From CAZWVR01 sp964637235 (lineage in GTDB: Bacteria > Bacteroidota > Bacteroidia > Bacteroidales > S143-33): a stretch of 22,604 nucleotides of DNA. The notes beneath the pieces are model-generated. The model was not told the origin of the DNA. It was given only the letters and a program-made list of their open reading frames with translations, and ran no database searches. The position numbers and the translations under genes were made by a program. Of this stretch, positions 1 through 7,322 are shown in pieces. The DNA lies in the NCBI GenBank assembly GCA_964637235.1, contig CAZWVR010000031.1:1-22604 (forward strand), written 5' to 3'. The first letter of the stretch is position 1, and each line of letters opens with the position of its first letter.

Positions 1-206
1 AGGCGGTTTTGCTGTTCTATAATTATAGCGGCATTGCCAGTTTCTACAAGGTATAAATTATCCCCCAGATATCTATATTTACTTTTAAGGTCTTCTGGCG
101 TGTAATAAGTTAGTTCTTGGAGTTTTTTTACAATACCTTGGCGTTCGTTTTTAGGTAATTCTTTTAATGTATTATCAGCGTTTTGGCAATAGCATAAAAA
201 ATACAT
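1..206 (-). CDS. hypothetical protein, C-terminus cut by the window edge
   Basis: The minus-strand frame is open from an ATG at 206 to the left edge, giving 68 residues and no stop. The start is supported by an exact -7 promoter element (230-237) about 23 nt upstream; the frame stays open upstream to a stop at 264-266 but offers no other ATG. The visible protein begins MYFLCYCQNADNTLKELPK, is lysine- and tyrosine-rich, and carries near its end the segment KYRYLGDNLYLVETGNAAII. That segment faintly recalls the small beta-sheet core of RelE/ParE-like proteins, which I infer only weakly. No signal peptide or membrane segment is visible. I do not recognise the family, and the missing C-terminus prevents a better call. 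It is divergent from the lipoprotein gene starting at 357. Confidence 0.55.
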   Translation of the reverse strand, partial: MYFLCYCQNADNTLKELPKNERQGIVKKLQELTYYTPEDLKSKYRYLGDNLYLVETGNAAIIIEQQNR

Positions 207-229
207 AGATAAATGTTTATTTTTACACT

Positions 230-237
230 CAAATATA
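230..237 (-). promoter_or_regulatory. -7 promoter element of the leftmost gene
   Basis: On the minus strand this reads TATATTTG, an exact match to the Bacteroidota -7 consensus TAnnTTTG. It lies 23 nt upstream of the ATG at 206. No good TTTG -33 partner is visible at the usual spacing, so the assignment rests on the -7 match and its position. Confidence 0.45.
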
Positions 238-356
238 AAAAAACTGATTGTAATTTTTAAATTTTATCAATAATGTAGTTTTATTTATCAAAAAAAAATT
301 TAGCTTTAAAAAAAAATATGTATTTTGCCATATAATAAACAACAAAAAATTTTATT

Positions 357-851
357 ATGAAAAAAGCTGTTTTTTTATTTTTGGGCGTTTTTATAAGTTT
401 AATTTTTTTCTCTTGTAATTCTTTTGATAAAATAAAATACAATGATGAATTGGTGAAGTATTGTACGAAACAGAATAAATTGTATGCTGAATTTGGAAAA
501 GCTCTTTATGATACTACAATAGGCATAGAGGAATTAGATCAACAATTTAATGATATATTAAGTCAAATGCAACAGAATTACGATGATTTTAAGAAAAATG
601 TAAAACCTCGGGAGAATATTTTTTATCCTGCTGCAGATTCATTTATGAAAGGCGTTATTGAGATAATGAATAATCAGGGCAAAAGCTTAGTTAATTTAAT
701 TAAAACCGGTCAGATTAGTCAAATTTCAGATGATAGTATTAGTAATTTAGTAAATTCAGCAGATAATAGAATAAAGTTATTATTTAAGGCAGTAATAGAA
801 GCCCAGACCAGATTTGCTGATAAATATCATGTAGAATTAGAAGATGAATAG
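357..851 (+). CDS. putative lipoprotein, helical, unknown function
   Basis: 164 residues. It starts with a lysine pair and a hydrophobic stretch ending LIFFSC, so Cys20 is the likely lipidation site, with cleavage by signal peptidase II and anchoring in the inner or outer membrane. The mature part is almost entirely predicted amphipathic helix without cysteines after residue 40 or recognisable catalytic motifs. It resembles small four-helix surface lipoproteins of unknown function, but this is a resemblance in character, not an identified family. The gene stands alone: the gene to the left is divergent, and cysQ downstream has its own promoter. A near match to a -7 element (TATTTTG, one base short of consensus spacing) lies at 321-327, about 29 nt before the ATG. 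Confidence is high that the gene is real, low for any role. Confidence 0.8.
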   Translation: MKKAVFLFLGVFISLIFFSCNSFDKIKYNDELVKYCTKQNKLYAEFGKALYDTTIGIEELDQQFNDILSQMQQNYDDFKKNVKPRENIFYPAADSFMKGVIEIMNNQGKSLVNLIKTGQISQISDDSISNLVNSADNRIKLLFKAVIEAQTRFADKYHVELEDE

Positions 852-869
852 CAGAAAATAACTGCTTTT
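850..869 (+). terminator. weak hairpin terminator after the lipoprotein gene
   Basis: AGCAG (850-854) and CTGCT (862-866) form a 5-bp stem around a 7-nt A-rich loop, and a run of four T follows the stem (866-869). The left arm overlaps the stop codon TAG at 849-851. The stem is short, so this is only a plausible terminator. Confidence 0.35.
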
Positions 870-961
870 GCAATTTGATTAGTAAGATATTATCACTTAG
901 GAATTGCAGGAGGATTTATGCGGTAGTATTGATGAGAGTTTTAGCTATTAAATAAAAACTA

Positions 962-969
962 TATCTTTG
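962..969 (+). promoter_or_regulatory. -7 promoter element of the cysQ-like gene
   Basis: TATCTTTG exactly matches TAnnTTTG and ends 7 nt before the ATG at 977. Transcription would then start at or within a few bases of the start codon, so the message would be leaderless or nearly so. The -33 region (about 938-943, GTTTTA) is only a rough match to TTTG. Confidence 0.5.
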
Positions 970-976
970 CAGAAAA

Positions 977-1789
977 ATGGAAATTAAAGATAGGGAGGCA
1001 ATAATTTTAGAGATTATAAACCTTGCCTTAAAGGCAGGTGAAGAGATTTTAAAGATATACAATACAGATTTCGAGGTTAAAACAAAAGAGGATTTATCTC
1101 CTCTGACGCAAGCCGATTTGATTTCTAATAGTATCATTAACGAAGGACTGCAACAAACAGGAATACCGATTATTAGTGAGGAGAATAAAAAAATACCATA
1201 TGAAAAGCGTAAAGATTGGCAAATCTTTTGGCTTGTGGATCCATTAGATGGTACCAAAGAATTTGTGGAGCGTATAGGACAATTTACAGTAAATATTGCG
1301 TTGATAAGGAATCGTTTACCGGAGATAGGTGTTATTTACGCGCCTTATATGCATTTGCTATATTTTGGGGATATTAGTATGGGAGCTTATCGAATACGTA
1401 ATCCTCGGAAGGAATACAAAAATTTTCAGGATATAGCACGTGAAGTTGTTCAAATGCCAGAGATACAAAATTCTCCCACAATAGGAGTTGTAGCCAGCCG
1501 GTCGCATTATAATGAGGAGACAAAAAAGTTTGTAGAAAAACTAAAAGTGCAGCATCCAGATTTGGAATTATTAAATATAGGTAGTTCATTAAAGTTTGGA
1601 TTATTAGCAGAGGGTAGGGCACATTTTTATCCTCGTTTTGCTCCTACTTATGAATGGGATATTGCAGCAGGGCATGCAATAATTAGGTCAATTGGCGGCA
1701 CGGTGATGGATTACGAAACCAAAGGGGAGCTTCTATATAATAAGCCATCGTTGATAAATGCTTGGTTTTTAGCATATATGTTGAATTAA
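977..1789 (+). CDS. cysQ: 3'(2'),5'-bisphosphate nucleotidase, CysQ-like
   Basis: 270 residues, slightly longer than E. coli CysQ (about 246). It belongs to the lithium-sensitive, Mg-dependent phosphatase superfamily (inositol monophosphatase fold). The metal-binding motifs are all present: Glu68-Glu69 in ISEEN, DPLDGTKEF at 88-96, and WDIAAGHAI at 227-235. The GTKEF form of the first motif and a basic insertion (residues 140-160) fit CysQ better than inositol monophosphatase. The expected reaction is removal of the 3' phosphate from PAP (3'-phosphoadenosine 5'-phosphate) to give AMP, clearing a by-product of sulfate and sulfonate metabolism, probably in the cytoplasm or at the membrane. No other sulfur genes are nearby. 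It is monocistronic, has a -7 element just upstream and ends in a strong terminator. An inositol-phosphatase role is the main alternative. Confidence 0.85.
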   Translation: MEIKDREAIILEIINLALKAGEEILKIYNTDFEVKTKEDLSPLTQADLISNSIINEGLQQTGIPIISEENKKIPYEKRKDWQIFWLVDPLDGTKEFVERIGQFTVNIALIRNRLPEIGVIYAPYMHLLYFGDISMGAYRIRNPRKEYKNFQDIAREVVQMPEIQNSPTIGVVASRSHYNEETKKFVEKLKVQHPDLELLNIGSSLKFGLLAEGRAHFYPRFAPTYEWDIAAGHAIIRSIGGTVMDYETKGELLYNKPSLINAWFLAYMLN

Positions 1790-1821
1790 AAAAGGGGCTG
1801 TTTCCTAAGGCAGCCCCTTTT
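1790..1821. terminator. bidirectional intrinsic terminator
   Basis: AAAAGGGGCTG (1790-1800) and CAGCCCCTTTT (1811-1821) are perfect 11-bp inverted arms around a 10-nt loop. A GC-rich core flanked by A and T runs makes it a good terminator in both directions. It sits directly after the cysQ stop codon and 8 nt past the fbaB stop on the other strand, so it serves both convergent units. Confidence 0.9.
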
Positions 1822-1829
1822 AAGTAAAT

Positions 1830-2891
1830 TTAAGCTATAGTTACCTCTTTACAGAGGTAAACGTCTTGTATAGCATTTAGGAGTTGTACCCCGTCTTTCA
1901 TTGGTTTTTGGAAAGCTTTTCTACCGCTTATTAGTCCCATACCACCTGCACGTTTATTTATAACAGCAGTTCTAACAGCTTGTGCTAAATCGCCAGCACC
2001 TACAGAGGCTCCGCCAGAGTTTATTAAACCTATACGACCCAAGTAGTTATTAATTACTTGGTAGCGTGTCCAATCAATCGGGTGGTTTCCAATTAGTTTT
2101 TCGTACATATCTTTATGCGTTTTACCGAATTTTAAGTTTAAAAATCCGGGTGCGCCGGTAGTTGGTTGTTTTTGTTTTACGATGTCAGCTTCGATAGTAA
2201 CACCAATATGATTAGCTTGACCTGTCAGGTCTGCGGCAGTATGATAGTCTGTTTCTTTTGTTTTGAATTCTGAGTTTCGGAGATAAGCCCATAGTACGGT
2301 AAACATACCTAATTCATGAGCATATTCAAAAGCTTCGCTGATTTCTTGTATTTGTCTATTGCTTTCCTGCGAGCCGAAATATATAGTAGCTCCTACACCT
2401 ACTGCACCGAGTTCAAAAGCTTGTTTTACACTTGCAAATAGTATTTGGTCGTATTTATTTGGATATGTCAATAGTTCATTATGGTTTATTTTTACGATAA
2501 ATGGTATTTTGTGAGCATATTTACGTGATACTGCTCCTAATACTCCGAGAGTAGAGGCTACGGCATTACAACCTCCCTCAATTGCTAATTGGACAATTTT
2601 TTCCGGGTCAAAATATTCAGGGTTAGGAGTAAACGAAGCACCGCCGCTATGTTCAATACCTTGATCTACTGGTAGAATAGAAAGATAGCCTGTACCAGCA
2701 AGTCTTCCTGTATTATACATCCATTGGAGGTTGCGTAAAACAGCAGGTTTTCTGTCTGAGTATAAAAAGTTTTCGTCCACAAAGTTAGGTCCGGGCAGGT
2801 GAAGTTTTTCTTTTGGGAATATAGCTTTGTGATTAAGCAGGTCATCTGCTTCTGAACCCAAAAGTTCAACGATTTTATCAATTGTTGCCAT
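1830..2891 (-). CDS. fbaB: class I fructose-bisphosphate aldolase (FbaB/DhnA type)
   Basis: 353 residues, close to E. coli FbaB (350). The enzyme reversibly cleaves fructose 1,6-bisphosphate to dihydroxyacetone phosphate and glyceraldehyde 3-phosphate in glycolysis and gluconeogenesis, by a Schiff-base mechanism without metal. Visible family marks are LPVDQGIEHSGG (73-84), FIVKINHNELLTYP (131-144), the segment EADIVKQK with Lys239 as the likely Schiff-base lysine, and the phosphate-binding glycine-rich INSGGASVGAGD near residue 290. The protein is soluble, with no signal peptide. It is the last gene of a three-gene operon, starting 3 nt after the stop codon of the exported C10 peptidase, and ends at the strong terminator at 1790-1821. 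That adjacency has no obvious functional logic. The identification is secure. Confidence 0.95.
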   Translation of the reverse strand: MATIDKIVELLGSEADDLLNHKAIFPKEKLHLPGPNFVDENFLYSDRKPAVLRNLQWMYNTGRLAGTGYLSILPVDQGIEHSGGASFTPNPEYFDPEKIVQLAIEGGCNAVASTLGVLGAVSRKYAHKIPFIVKINHNELLTYPNKYDQILFASVKQAFELGAVGVGATIYFGSQESNRQIQEISEAFEYAHELGMFTVLWAYLRNSEFKTKETDYHTAADLTGQANHIGVTIEADIVKQKQPTTGAPGFLNLKFGKTHKDMYEKLIGNHPIDWTRYQVINNYLGRIGLINSGGASVGAGDLAQAVRTAVINKRAGGMGLISGRKAFQKPMKDGVQLLNAIQDVYLCKEVTIA

Positions 2892-2894
2892 GGT

Positions 2895-4505
2895 TTATAG
2901 TTTTATGATTTTTTGACAAATTTCTTGGTTATCTGTTGTTATTTTTATAAAGTATATACCTTCTGGAAGAGATTTTATGTTAATAGTTTGCGGGTTATGA
3001 TATGTTCCATAGATTTTTCCATTCAAATCAGAGATTTCAACTGTGAAATCTTTTCTATTTGATTGTATTGAGATATATGTTGATGCAGGATTAGGAGTAA
3101 TACGAAAATCTTTGTCCAATTTTTTAACATTTGTGATTATAAAGGAGGTAGCAGTAGGCTCTGATTCTATTTCTCCGTCAAATAGATAAAAGCCGGAATA
3201 TACAGCTTTTACTTCATAAGTATGCATACCTGGGTCAAGGGGGTCATTATCTACGAAAAAAGTATCAGTAATAGTTTGATCCAGCCAATTTCCGTCTTTT
3301 GCAATTTTGTAGTAAGAAGGTTCTTTTAATGCGTTTGGACGTGTCCAAGTAAGCAAAACAGTGTTATCTGGATTTATATCTGCATGTATGTGTTCAGGAG
3401 CAGGAGCTTCTGGATGCACGTCAAAACCGGCAGCTTGATTTTCTGTGAAGTTCTCTCCACCGGGATTTAGGTTGTTGATGGAATAATATCCGTTATACCA
3501 TCCACTCCAACCCCAGTTAAAGTGAAATTGATTGGAGCTATTGTATCCGTCGCATACGAAAGCGTGTCCGCCACTACTATTGCTAGAACCTTTATATGGG
3601 AGAGGATATCCGGCATCCAGTTGTTCTTTTAACATATTGATCCAATCTTCTTCATTCGGGAACCATGATTTTGCTTTGAATGATAGATCAGGATTATAGC
3701 CGAAGTAAGTTTTTAAGGCATTAAGTTCATCTCCGAATAATGCACCGGAACCGTTGGGCGAATAATCCATTTCTACGGCAACTCCAAAGTGATACAATAG
3801 TAAAGCAGCGGGATCTGTTGCGCTGTTGTCTTGCATATTATCCCAGTAATATGTAGTATCGAAGTTTGCGCTTAGAGTACCATAGTCATCTTCTTGATAG
3901 GAATGTTGCCCTCTTCCATGAGGAGGGTATCCCCAATATTTCATTATCATTCCAGCAGCAGTAGCGATGCAGCCTGTCCATACATGTCCACAGTCACCGT
4001 TTGGATCTTCTGGACAATAGGCATTCCAGCCGCAGCCCTGATCCCAGTTGATATTGCCTAATAGATAAAATCTATCGTTTTTATGAGGTTTGAATTTTTC
4101 AGTAGGCACGCTATAATGTTTCCATTGTGAAGGAGCTTGTTCCATGCCAGAGAGATTATTTTCTATTACATCTGCGATTTGTAGTTTATATGTTTCCAGA
4201 AAGTCTTTTAAACCATCTGGTACAGGATATTCTCCAAAGTCATTTACAGTTGAATAGCCTAAGATTGGAATTATTCTGTCATCAGCCGATACAATGATAA
4301 AACCTTTTCCCTTTGTAAGATTGAAAATATAAAATACGTCATTACCATGATATTGTTCTGTTTGATAGAGTTCTACGCCAGGATTTTTTACCTCTGCAAG
4401 CTCTTTAAAACCATTTATTGCCACGTTTTGTGCTTTATCTACGGGTACGTGTTTAGCAAATACCCATAGTGGCAATAGTACTAAAAACAGTAAAATTTTT
4501 TTCAT
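2895..4505 (-). CDS. C10 family (streptopain-like) cysteine peptidase with T9SS sorting domain
   Basis: 536 residues. A signal peptide (about 1-17) is followed by a propeptide-like inhibitory domain (about 18-125) and the C10 catalytic domain (about 145-365). Cys179 in TGCIATAAGMIMKYWGYP matches the catalytic cysteine context of streptopain, and His314 in SGGHAFVCDGY matches the catalytic histidine, followed by FHFNWGWSGWYNGYYS. A cysteine-bearing stretch just before the nucleophile (Cys158, 164, 172) resembles other Bacteroidota members. A fibronectin III-like domain covers about 367-455. Residues 463-536 form a type A Por sorting domain (RITPNPAS, SLPEGIYFIKI, final QKIIKL), so export by the type IX system to the cell surface or medium is expected. 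The zymogen should be activated by propeptide removal. It lies between yggS (13-nt gap) and fbaB (3-nt gap). The substrate is unknown. Confidence 0.92.
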   Translation of the reverse strand: MKKILLFLVLLPLWVFAKHVPVDKAQNVAINGFKELAEVKNPGVELYQTEQYHGNDVFYIFNLTKGKGFIIVSADDRIIPILGYSTVNDFGEYPVPDGLKDFLETYKLQIADVIENNLSGMEQAPSQWKHYSVPTEKFKPHKNDRFYLLGNINWDQGCGWNAYCPEDPNGDCGHVWTGCIATAAGMIMKYWGYPPHGRGQHSYQEDDYGTLSANFDTTYYWDNMQDNSATDPAALLLYHFGVAVEMDYSPNGSGALFGDELNALKTYFGYNPDLSFKAKSWFPNEEDWINMLKEQLDAGYPLPYKGSSNSSGGHAFVCDGYNSSNQFHFNWGWSGWYNGYYSINNLNPGGENFTENQAAGFDVHPEAPAPEHIHADINPDNTVLLTWTRPNALKEPSYYKIAKDGNWLDQTITDTFFVDNDPLDPGMHTYEVKAVYSGFYLFDGEIESEPTATSFIITNVKKLDKDFRITPNPASTYISIQSNRKDFTVEISDLNGKIYGTYHNPQTINIKSLPEGIYFIKITTDNQEICQKIIKL

Positions 4506-4518
4506 AATATATTGTTTT

Positions 4519-5187
4519 TTAGTTTCTTGCTCCGAAAATTTTACTTCCTATTCGTACGATAGTAGCTCCATATTTTACAGCTATCATATAATCGTTAGAC
4601 ATTCCCATTGAGAGTTCTTTCAAAGGATTTGTTTTGCGATAGTTTTTATTTATATAGTCAAAGAAATTTTTTAAGCTTTTAAATTCTTCGTCAATAATAT
4701 TTGTATCGCTTGTATAAGTTGCCATTCCCATTAAGCCAATTATATTTACATTTGGTAAATTTTTTTCTATTTGATTTTTAAAGATCTCTTCAGCTTGTTG
4801 AAATGTAAGTCCAAATTTACTTTCTTCTTTTGCTATATGAATTTCTAACAGAACTGGGATAGTTCTATTATTTTTTTGACCTCGTTTATTTATTTCTTTT
4901 AGTAATTTTACAGAATCGACGCTGTGTATTAGAGAAACAAAAGGTGCGATATATTTAACTTTATTAGTTTGTAGATGACCTATCATATGCCATTGAATGT
5001 CTTGCGGTAAGCTCTCTTTTTTTTGGAGCATTTCTTGTACTTTATTTTCTCCAAATATCTTATAACCGATATTATATAGTTCTAAAATAGCTTCTGGTGG
5101 TTTTGTTTTGGAGACAGCAACTATTGTGATATTTTCTGGTAGTTGTTTTTTTATTTTTAAGAAATTCTCAACTATGCTCATAGACAT
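4519..5187 (-). CDS. yggS: YggS/PLPBP family pyridoxal-phosphate homeostasis protein
   Basis: 222 residues, the usual length. This is a cytoplasmic PLP-binding TIM-barrel protein related to the N-terminal domain of alanine racemase. It has no known catalytic turnover and acts in vitamin B6 and amino-acid homeostasis. Lys27 in VAVSKTKPPEAI is the expected PLP Schiff-base lysine. Further family motifs are FGENKVQEM (47-55), WHMIGHLQTNKVKYI, LLEIHIAKEESKFGL, LMGMATY, LSMGMSNDY, and the C-terminal ATIVRIGSKIFGAR that holds the PLP phosphate. The start at 5187 lies 11 nt after an exact -7 element; Met3 is a possible alternative start. It is the first gene of the operon yggS, C10 peptidase, fbaB. 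Confidence 0.93.
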   Translation of the reverse strand: MSMSIVENFLKIKKQLPENITIVAVSKTKPPEAILELYNIGYKIFGENKVQEMLQKKESLPQDIQWHMIGHLQTNKVKYIAPFVSLIHSVDSVKLLKEINKRGQKNNRTIPVLLEIHIAKEESKFGLTFQQAEEIFKNQIEKNLPNVNIIGLMGMATYTSDTNIIDEEFKSLKNFFDYINKNYRKTNPLKELSMGMSNDYMIAVKYGATIVRIGSKIFGARN

Positions 5188-5198
5188 TTTTATATGGA

Positions 5199-5206
5199 CA
5201 AAGATA
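5199..5206 (-). promoter_or_regulatory. -7 promoter element of the yggS-C10 peptidase-fbaB operon
   Basis: On the minus strand this reads TATCTTTG, an exact TAnnTTTG match, ending 11 nt upstream of the yggS ATG. The -33 box is not clear. The 141-nt gap to the preceding gene (5188-5328) otherwise holds only AT-rich sequence with a weak 5-bp inverted repeat. Confidence 0.5.
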
Positions 5207-5328
5207 AAAATTTATTTAAAAAGTGAAGTAAATAATTGAGTTATTTTTACTGTTATCTTTAATAGGGGAGAGGATAATAGGTATTTTGACAGATTATAAC
5301 CAGGACATAATGAATAATTAAATATTGT

Positions 5329-6243
5329 TTAAATAGAATTTAGTATTTCAGCGCACTTTTTTAATTCTTCATAAGTATGAAATAAAGAGAATGATAGTCT
5401 AAATATTTGTTTTTGTGGTTCATAATGATGATGTAGACCTAAATGTTTAAGTTTTAAGCTTAGAAACGGTGTATTTTTGGCTTTGAAAGCTAAAATGAAA
5501 GGATTATATTTTTTTGAAGGTAAGTTTATAAAAGTTATTTTGGGATTTTGTACATTTTTGAGGCAGAAGTCTCTTATTTGTTTTAATTTAACATAATATT
5601 TTTTATTGAAAATTTGTTCCATTGAATAACTTAATGAAGAAGATAAGAAGTAATTCTTATTTTCAAGAAACTGATAATCAGAGACTTGTAAAATATCATT
5701 AAAATCTATCATAATGGTAAGACCTTTTGGAGCATGTAAGAGCTCACTCGAAAAGAAGGCAATATCAATGCCTAATTTTGTAAAATTCATTTGGATTTTT
5801 CCCAAGCATAAAGATAAATCGGCAATTATTATGTTGTCGTTCTTTTTCAGTTTTTTAGATAGGGATTTTAAATTAATCAATTCGCCTGTTAAATAATGTG
5901 TATAAGATAGAATTACAGCAGTATTATGTACTTGTTCAATTGTTTGTAAGGTATAAATTTTTGATTTAAGAAAAATAGCTATTTGTTGTATAGTAGGATT
6001 AAGGTTGTCTATAAATGTTATGTTGTATTTTGTTTTTAACATATTTATAATCAATGAAATAGCTTCAAACTTAGAATTTAGGAAAATTATTTTATAGGGC
6101 TGAATTTTTAAAATATTTGCTATTTTTATTTTTGCTTCAACATTTGCAAATTCAGGTTTTTGTATATATTTTTTGATGTAAATATCTAATTTTGAATTTA
6201 TTAAAGGGATTGTTTCTGTAGCATTATCAAATAGTAATTCCAT
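5329..6243 (-). CDS. degenerate class V aminotransferase-fold protein, probable pseudoenzyme
   Basis: 304 residues, shorter than the 360-400 of cysteine desulfurases and phosphoserine aminotransferases. The fold can be followed: LLFDNATETIP at the N-terminus (compare YLDNAATTPV), KIANILKIQPYKIIFLNSKFEA (the GATEA phosphate loop position reads NSKFEA), SYTHYLTGELINL (115-125, where the family has NNETG), IIIADLSLCLGKI with Asp142 kept for the PLP ring nitrogen, then IDIAFFSSELLHAPKGLTIMI. In that last segment active enzymes have a histidine or glutamine followed by lysine; here the pair reads Glu167-Leu168, so the Schiff-base lysine is missing. The C-terminus keeps FRLSFSLFHTYEELKKCAEIL, but the desulfurase cysteine loop is absent. 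The frame is intact, so it is a divergent protein rather than a decayed gene. It begins 2 nt after the acyl-CoA reductase stop. A non-catalytic binding or partner role is inferred. Confidence 0.7.
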   Translation of the reverse strand: MELLFDNATETIPLINSKLDIYIKKYIQKPEFANVEAKIKIANILKIQPYKIIFLNSKFEAISLIINMLKTKYNITFIDNLNPTIQQIAIFLKSKIYTLQTIEQVHNTAVILSYTHYLTGELINLKSLSKKLKKNDNIIIADLSLCLGKIQMNFTKLGIDIAFFSSELLHAPKGLTIMIDFNDILQVSDYQFLENKNYFLSSSLSYSMEQIFNKKYYVKLKQIRDFCLKNVQNPKITFINLPSKKYNPFILAFKAKNTPFLSLKLKHLGLHHHYEPQKQIFRLSFSLFHTYEELKKCAEILNSI

Positions 6244-6245
6244 AT

Positions 6246-7322
6246 TTATAGGCTTAATAAAAATTTCATTGTGTCTATTCCGTCGGCATAATCGTTTAGT
6301 TCTGGCATTTGTGCTTTGCCATAAGGGACAGTTTTCAATGGTAGAGATGGTATCTTCGAGACAATTGTTTGAATTTTATCTGAATTATTGTTTAAATACT
6401 TAACAAGATGTTCCAAGTTGTCGTATTTTTCGTAAAAGAGAACTCCTACTGGCGAAAAAAATGAAGTATCTTCTTTCATCAGAAAAAATCCATTGTCCAG
6501 AAATTTGTAATCGTTCATTAAATATATTGTGCGATTGTATATGTAATTATTGAAATATTTTGAATTGTCGGCTACATAGGCATAATGGTATATAGCTTTA
6601 AATATTTTGTTTAAATCAAAATTTTGTGGAATGAAAATTTTAGATACATTTCGGCAGCCTAATCCGAAATATAGCATAATATCATCGGCAAGTTTTTTTA
6701 TCTGCTCATCGGTTTCAAAACCGTTTAATATTGCTATTGAAGTTTTGTTTGTACGAATAATATGTGGTACATTACGGAAGTAATATTTGAAATATCTAGC
6801 AGTGTTATTACTTCCGGTAGCTATAACAGCTTGATAATCATTTAGTTTTTGTTCTTTAATAATGATTTTATTTTTGAAATCGCTTTCTAAACTGCTTAAA
6901 ATGTTCAATACTGCTTTGGGCAAATTTTGATCTTTGGATGATAGCTTTGCTATGAGGTTATGCCCTGAAATTAGTACTGCTAATATATCTGCAAAACCAA
7001 CAAGAGGAATATTTCCAGCAAAAACTACGCCTATATTTATAGGTTTTATTTGCTCTAATTTTGGCAAATATGGAGTTAGCCATTCTGTAATTTTTTTCTC
7101 TGTTAATACTTCTGCAATAGCTTTAAGTTGAAAACGAATGAATTTATCTATAAACCATTGATTATTAAGGTGTTCATTTGCTACCAGAGTATTTAGACCA
7201 TCATAAAAAGGTAATAAGTCTGACGGGAGTAGTTTCGGATTTTTTTCTGCAACGCTTCTGAAAATTTTTCCCAGTTTTACAAATGCTGTTATCCTACGGT
7301 TAAGAGGCGTTATTTTGTTCAT
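6246..7322 (-). CDS. acyl-CoA reductase, LuxC family
   Basis: 358 residues from the ATG at 7322; the frame extends upstream only to a TTG at 7358, which I reject. LuxC-type enzymes of the aldehyde dehydrogenase superfamily reduce acyl-CoA or acyl thioesters to aldehydes with NADPH. Key features are INIGVVFAGNIPLVGFADI (95-113) and GHNLIAKLSSKD (120-131) for nucleotide binding, VIATGSNNTARYFKYYF (166-182), and LGCRNVSKIFIP (221-232) with Cys223 as the probable acyl-accepting nucleophile. No LuxD, LuxE or luciferase genes lie nearby, so bioluminescence is not indicated; a lipid or storage-lipid aldehyde is more likely. Its first 23 bp overlap the end of the DUF3999 gene, and the degenerate aminotransferase-fold gene follows after 2 nt, so the three are very likely co-translated. 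Confidence 0.85.
   Translation of the reverse strand: MNKITPLNRRITAFVKLGKIFRSVAEKNPKLLPSDLLPFYDGLNTLVANEHLNNQWFIDKFIRFQLKAIAEVLTEKKITEWLTPYLPKLEQIKPINIGVVFAGNIPLVGFADILAVLISGHNLIAKLSSKDQNLPKAVLNILSSLESDFKNKIIIKEQKLNDYQAVIATGSNNTARYFKYYFRNVPHIIRTNKTSIAILNGFETDEQIKKLADDIMLYFGLGCRNVSKIFIPQNFDLNKIFKAIYHYAYVADNSKYFNNYIYNRTIYLMNDYKFLDNGFFLMKEDTSFFSPVGVLFYEKYDNLEHLVKYLNNNSDKIQTIVSKIPSLPLKTVPYGKAQMPELNDYADGIDTMKFLLSL

Noticed and set aside
916..1257. 113-codon minus-strand open frame overlapping cysQ
   Set aside because: Antisense to the clearly coding N-terminal half of the CysQ-like protein, without its own promoter or family motif.
6246..7322. Reading the LuxC homologue as part of a bioluminescence operon
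   Set aside because: No LuxD, LuxE or luciferase subunit is encoded next to it; LuxC-type reductases occur widely without light production.
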